Below are positions 63,938 through 64,000 of a stretch of 64,000 nucleotides of DNA, one piece after another. The stretch lies in NCBI RefSeq assembly GCF_963678635.1, contig NW_026971067.1:62001-126000 (forward strand), given 5' to 3'. The notes beneath the pieces were generated by a model. That model made no database searches, was not told the origin of the DNA, and saw nothing but the letters and a program-made list of their open reading frames with translations. A program made the position numbers and the translations under genes. This DNA comes from Symsagittifera roscoffensis (taxonomy: Eukaryota > Xenacoelomorpha > Acoela > Convolutidae). Each line of letters opens with the position of its first letter. Within the stretch, counting starts at the first letter, position 1.

Positions 63938-64000
63938 AGATTTTCTCGAGGGTGGGCGGATTTTCAAAAAATGTTCGAAAATTTTGACGACCTTTTTTTA
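63938..64000. repeat. Start of an interspersed repeat, cut by the window edge
   Basis: AATCAGGGGCGGATC is followed by GAAAATTTTGACGACCTTTTTT. Both blocks also occur in the repeat at 50945-51336, the first one there inverted. Confidence 0.55.

Overview
The window is animal nuclear DNA, most likely from an invertebrate. It is AT-rich, with long introns carrying GT...AG boundaries. It holds an alternative-oxidase-like gene with a 4.9 kb intron, the 3' half of an anoctamin (TMEM16) gene, fragments of several non-LTR retrotransposons, and two copies of a giant Ty3/gypsy-type LTR retrotransposon. I cannot name the phylum from the sequence alone.

Positions 1-9487 are the 3' part of one giant element (left copy, + strand). 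It contains the end of a macro-domain-like ORF, then a very long accessory polyprotein broken by stops, a frameshift and a deletion, then a worn piece of LTR. Positions 9488-10716 are a leader piece plus LTR of a related element on the minus strand. Positions 10717-12781 are the 3' half of a non-LTR retrotransposon.

Positions 12782-36964 are a nearly intact giant element of 24,183 bp (right copy). It has two 932-bp LTRs differing at 4 positions by my comparison, TG...CA ends and a perfect 5-bp target duplication (ATTTG). It landed inside the reverse transcriptase ORF of the non-LTR element, whose other half resumes at 36970. Its order is: LTR; a 3 kb leader with about 16 copies of a 14-bp motif; gag-pol (zinc knuckles, protease, RT, RNase H, integrase) with one break in the integrase; a 268-aa ORF whose C-terminal half resembles TARG1-type macro domains; a spacer with a conserved splice-acceptor-like site; a polyprotein of about 2,850 codons carrying one clear and one divergent SGNH-hydrolase-like domain and two nonsense codons; a 3' UTR with a PPT; LTR. 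The accessory module (macro ORF plus SGNH polyprotein) occurs in both copies although they have diverged widely. It therefore belongs to the element and is not a chance capture.

Positions 36970-37422 are the 5' part of the interrupted non-LTR RT. From 38120 to 43962 lies a two-exon AOX-like gene, intact in frame but lacking several di-iron ligands. A minus-strand anoctamin gene runs from beyond the right edge down to 45565, with six exons recognised. One of its introns holds an intronless plus-strand gene for a probable membrane-anchored glycoprotein. Other introns hold tandem repeats, a TIR-type interspersed repeat, and a decayed non-LTR element whose linker region has become an in-frame 234-bp (78-codon) satellite.
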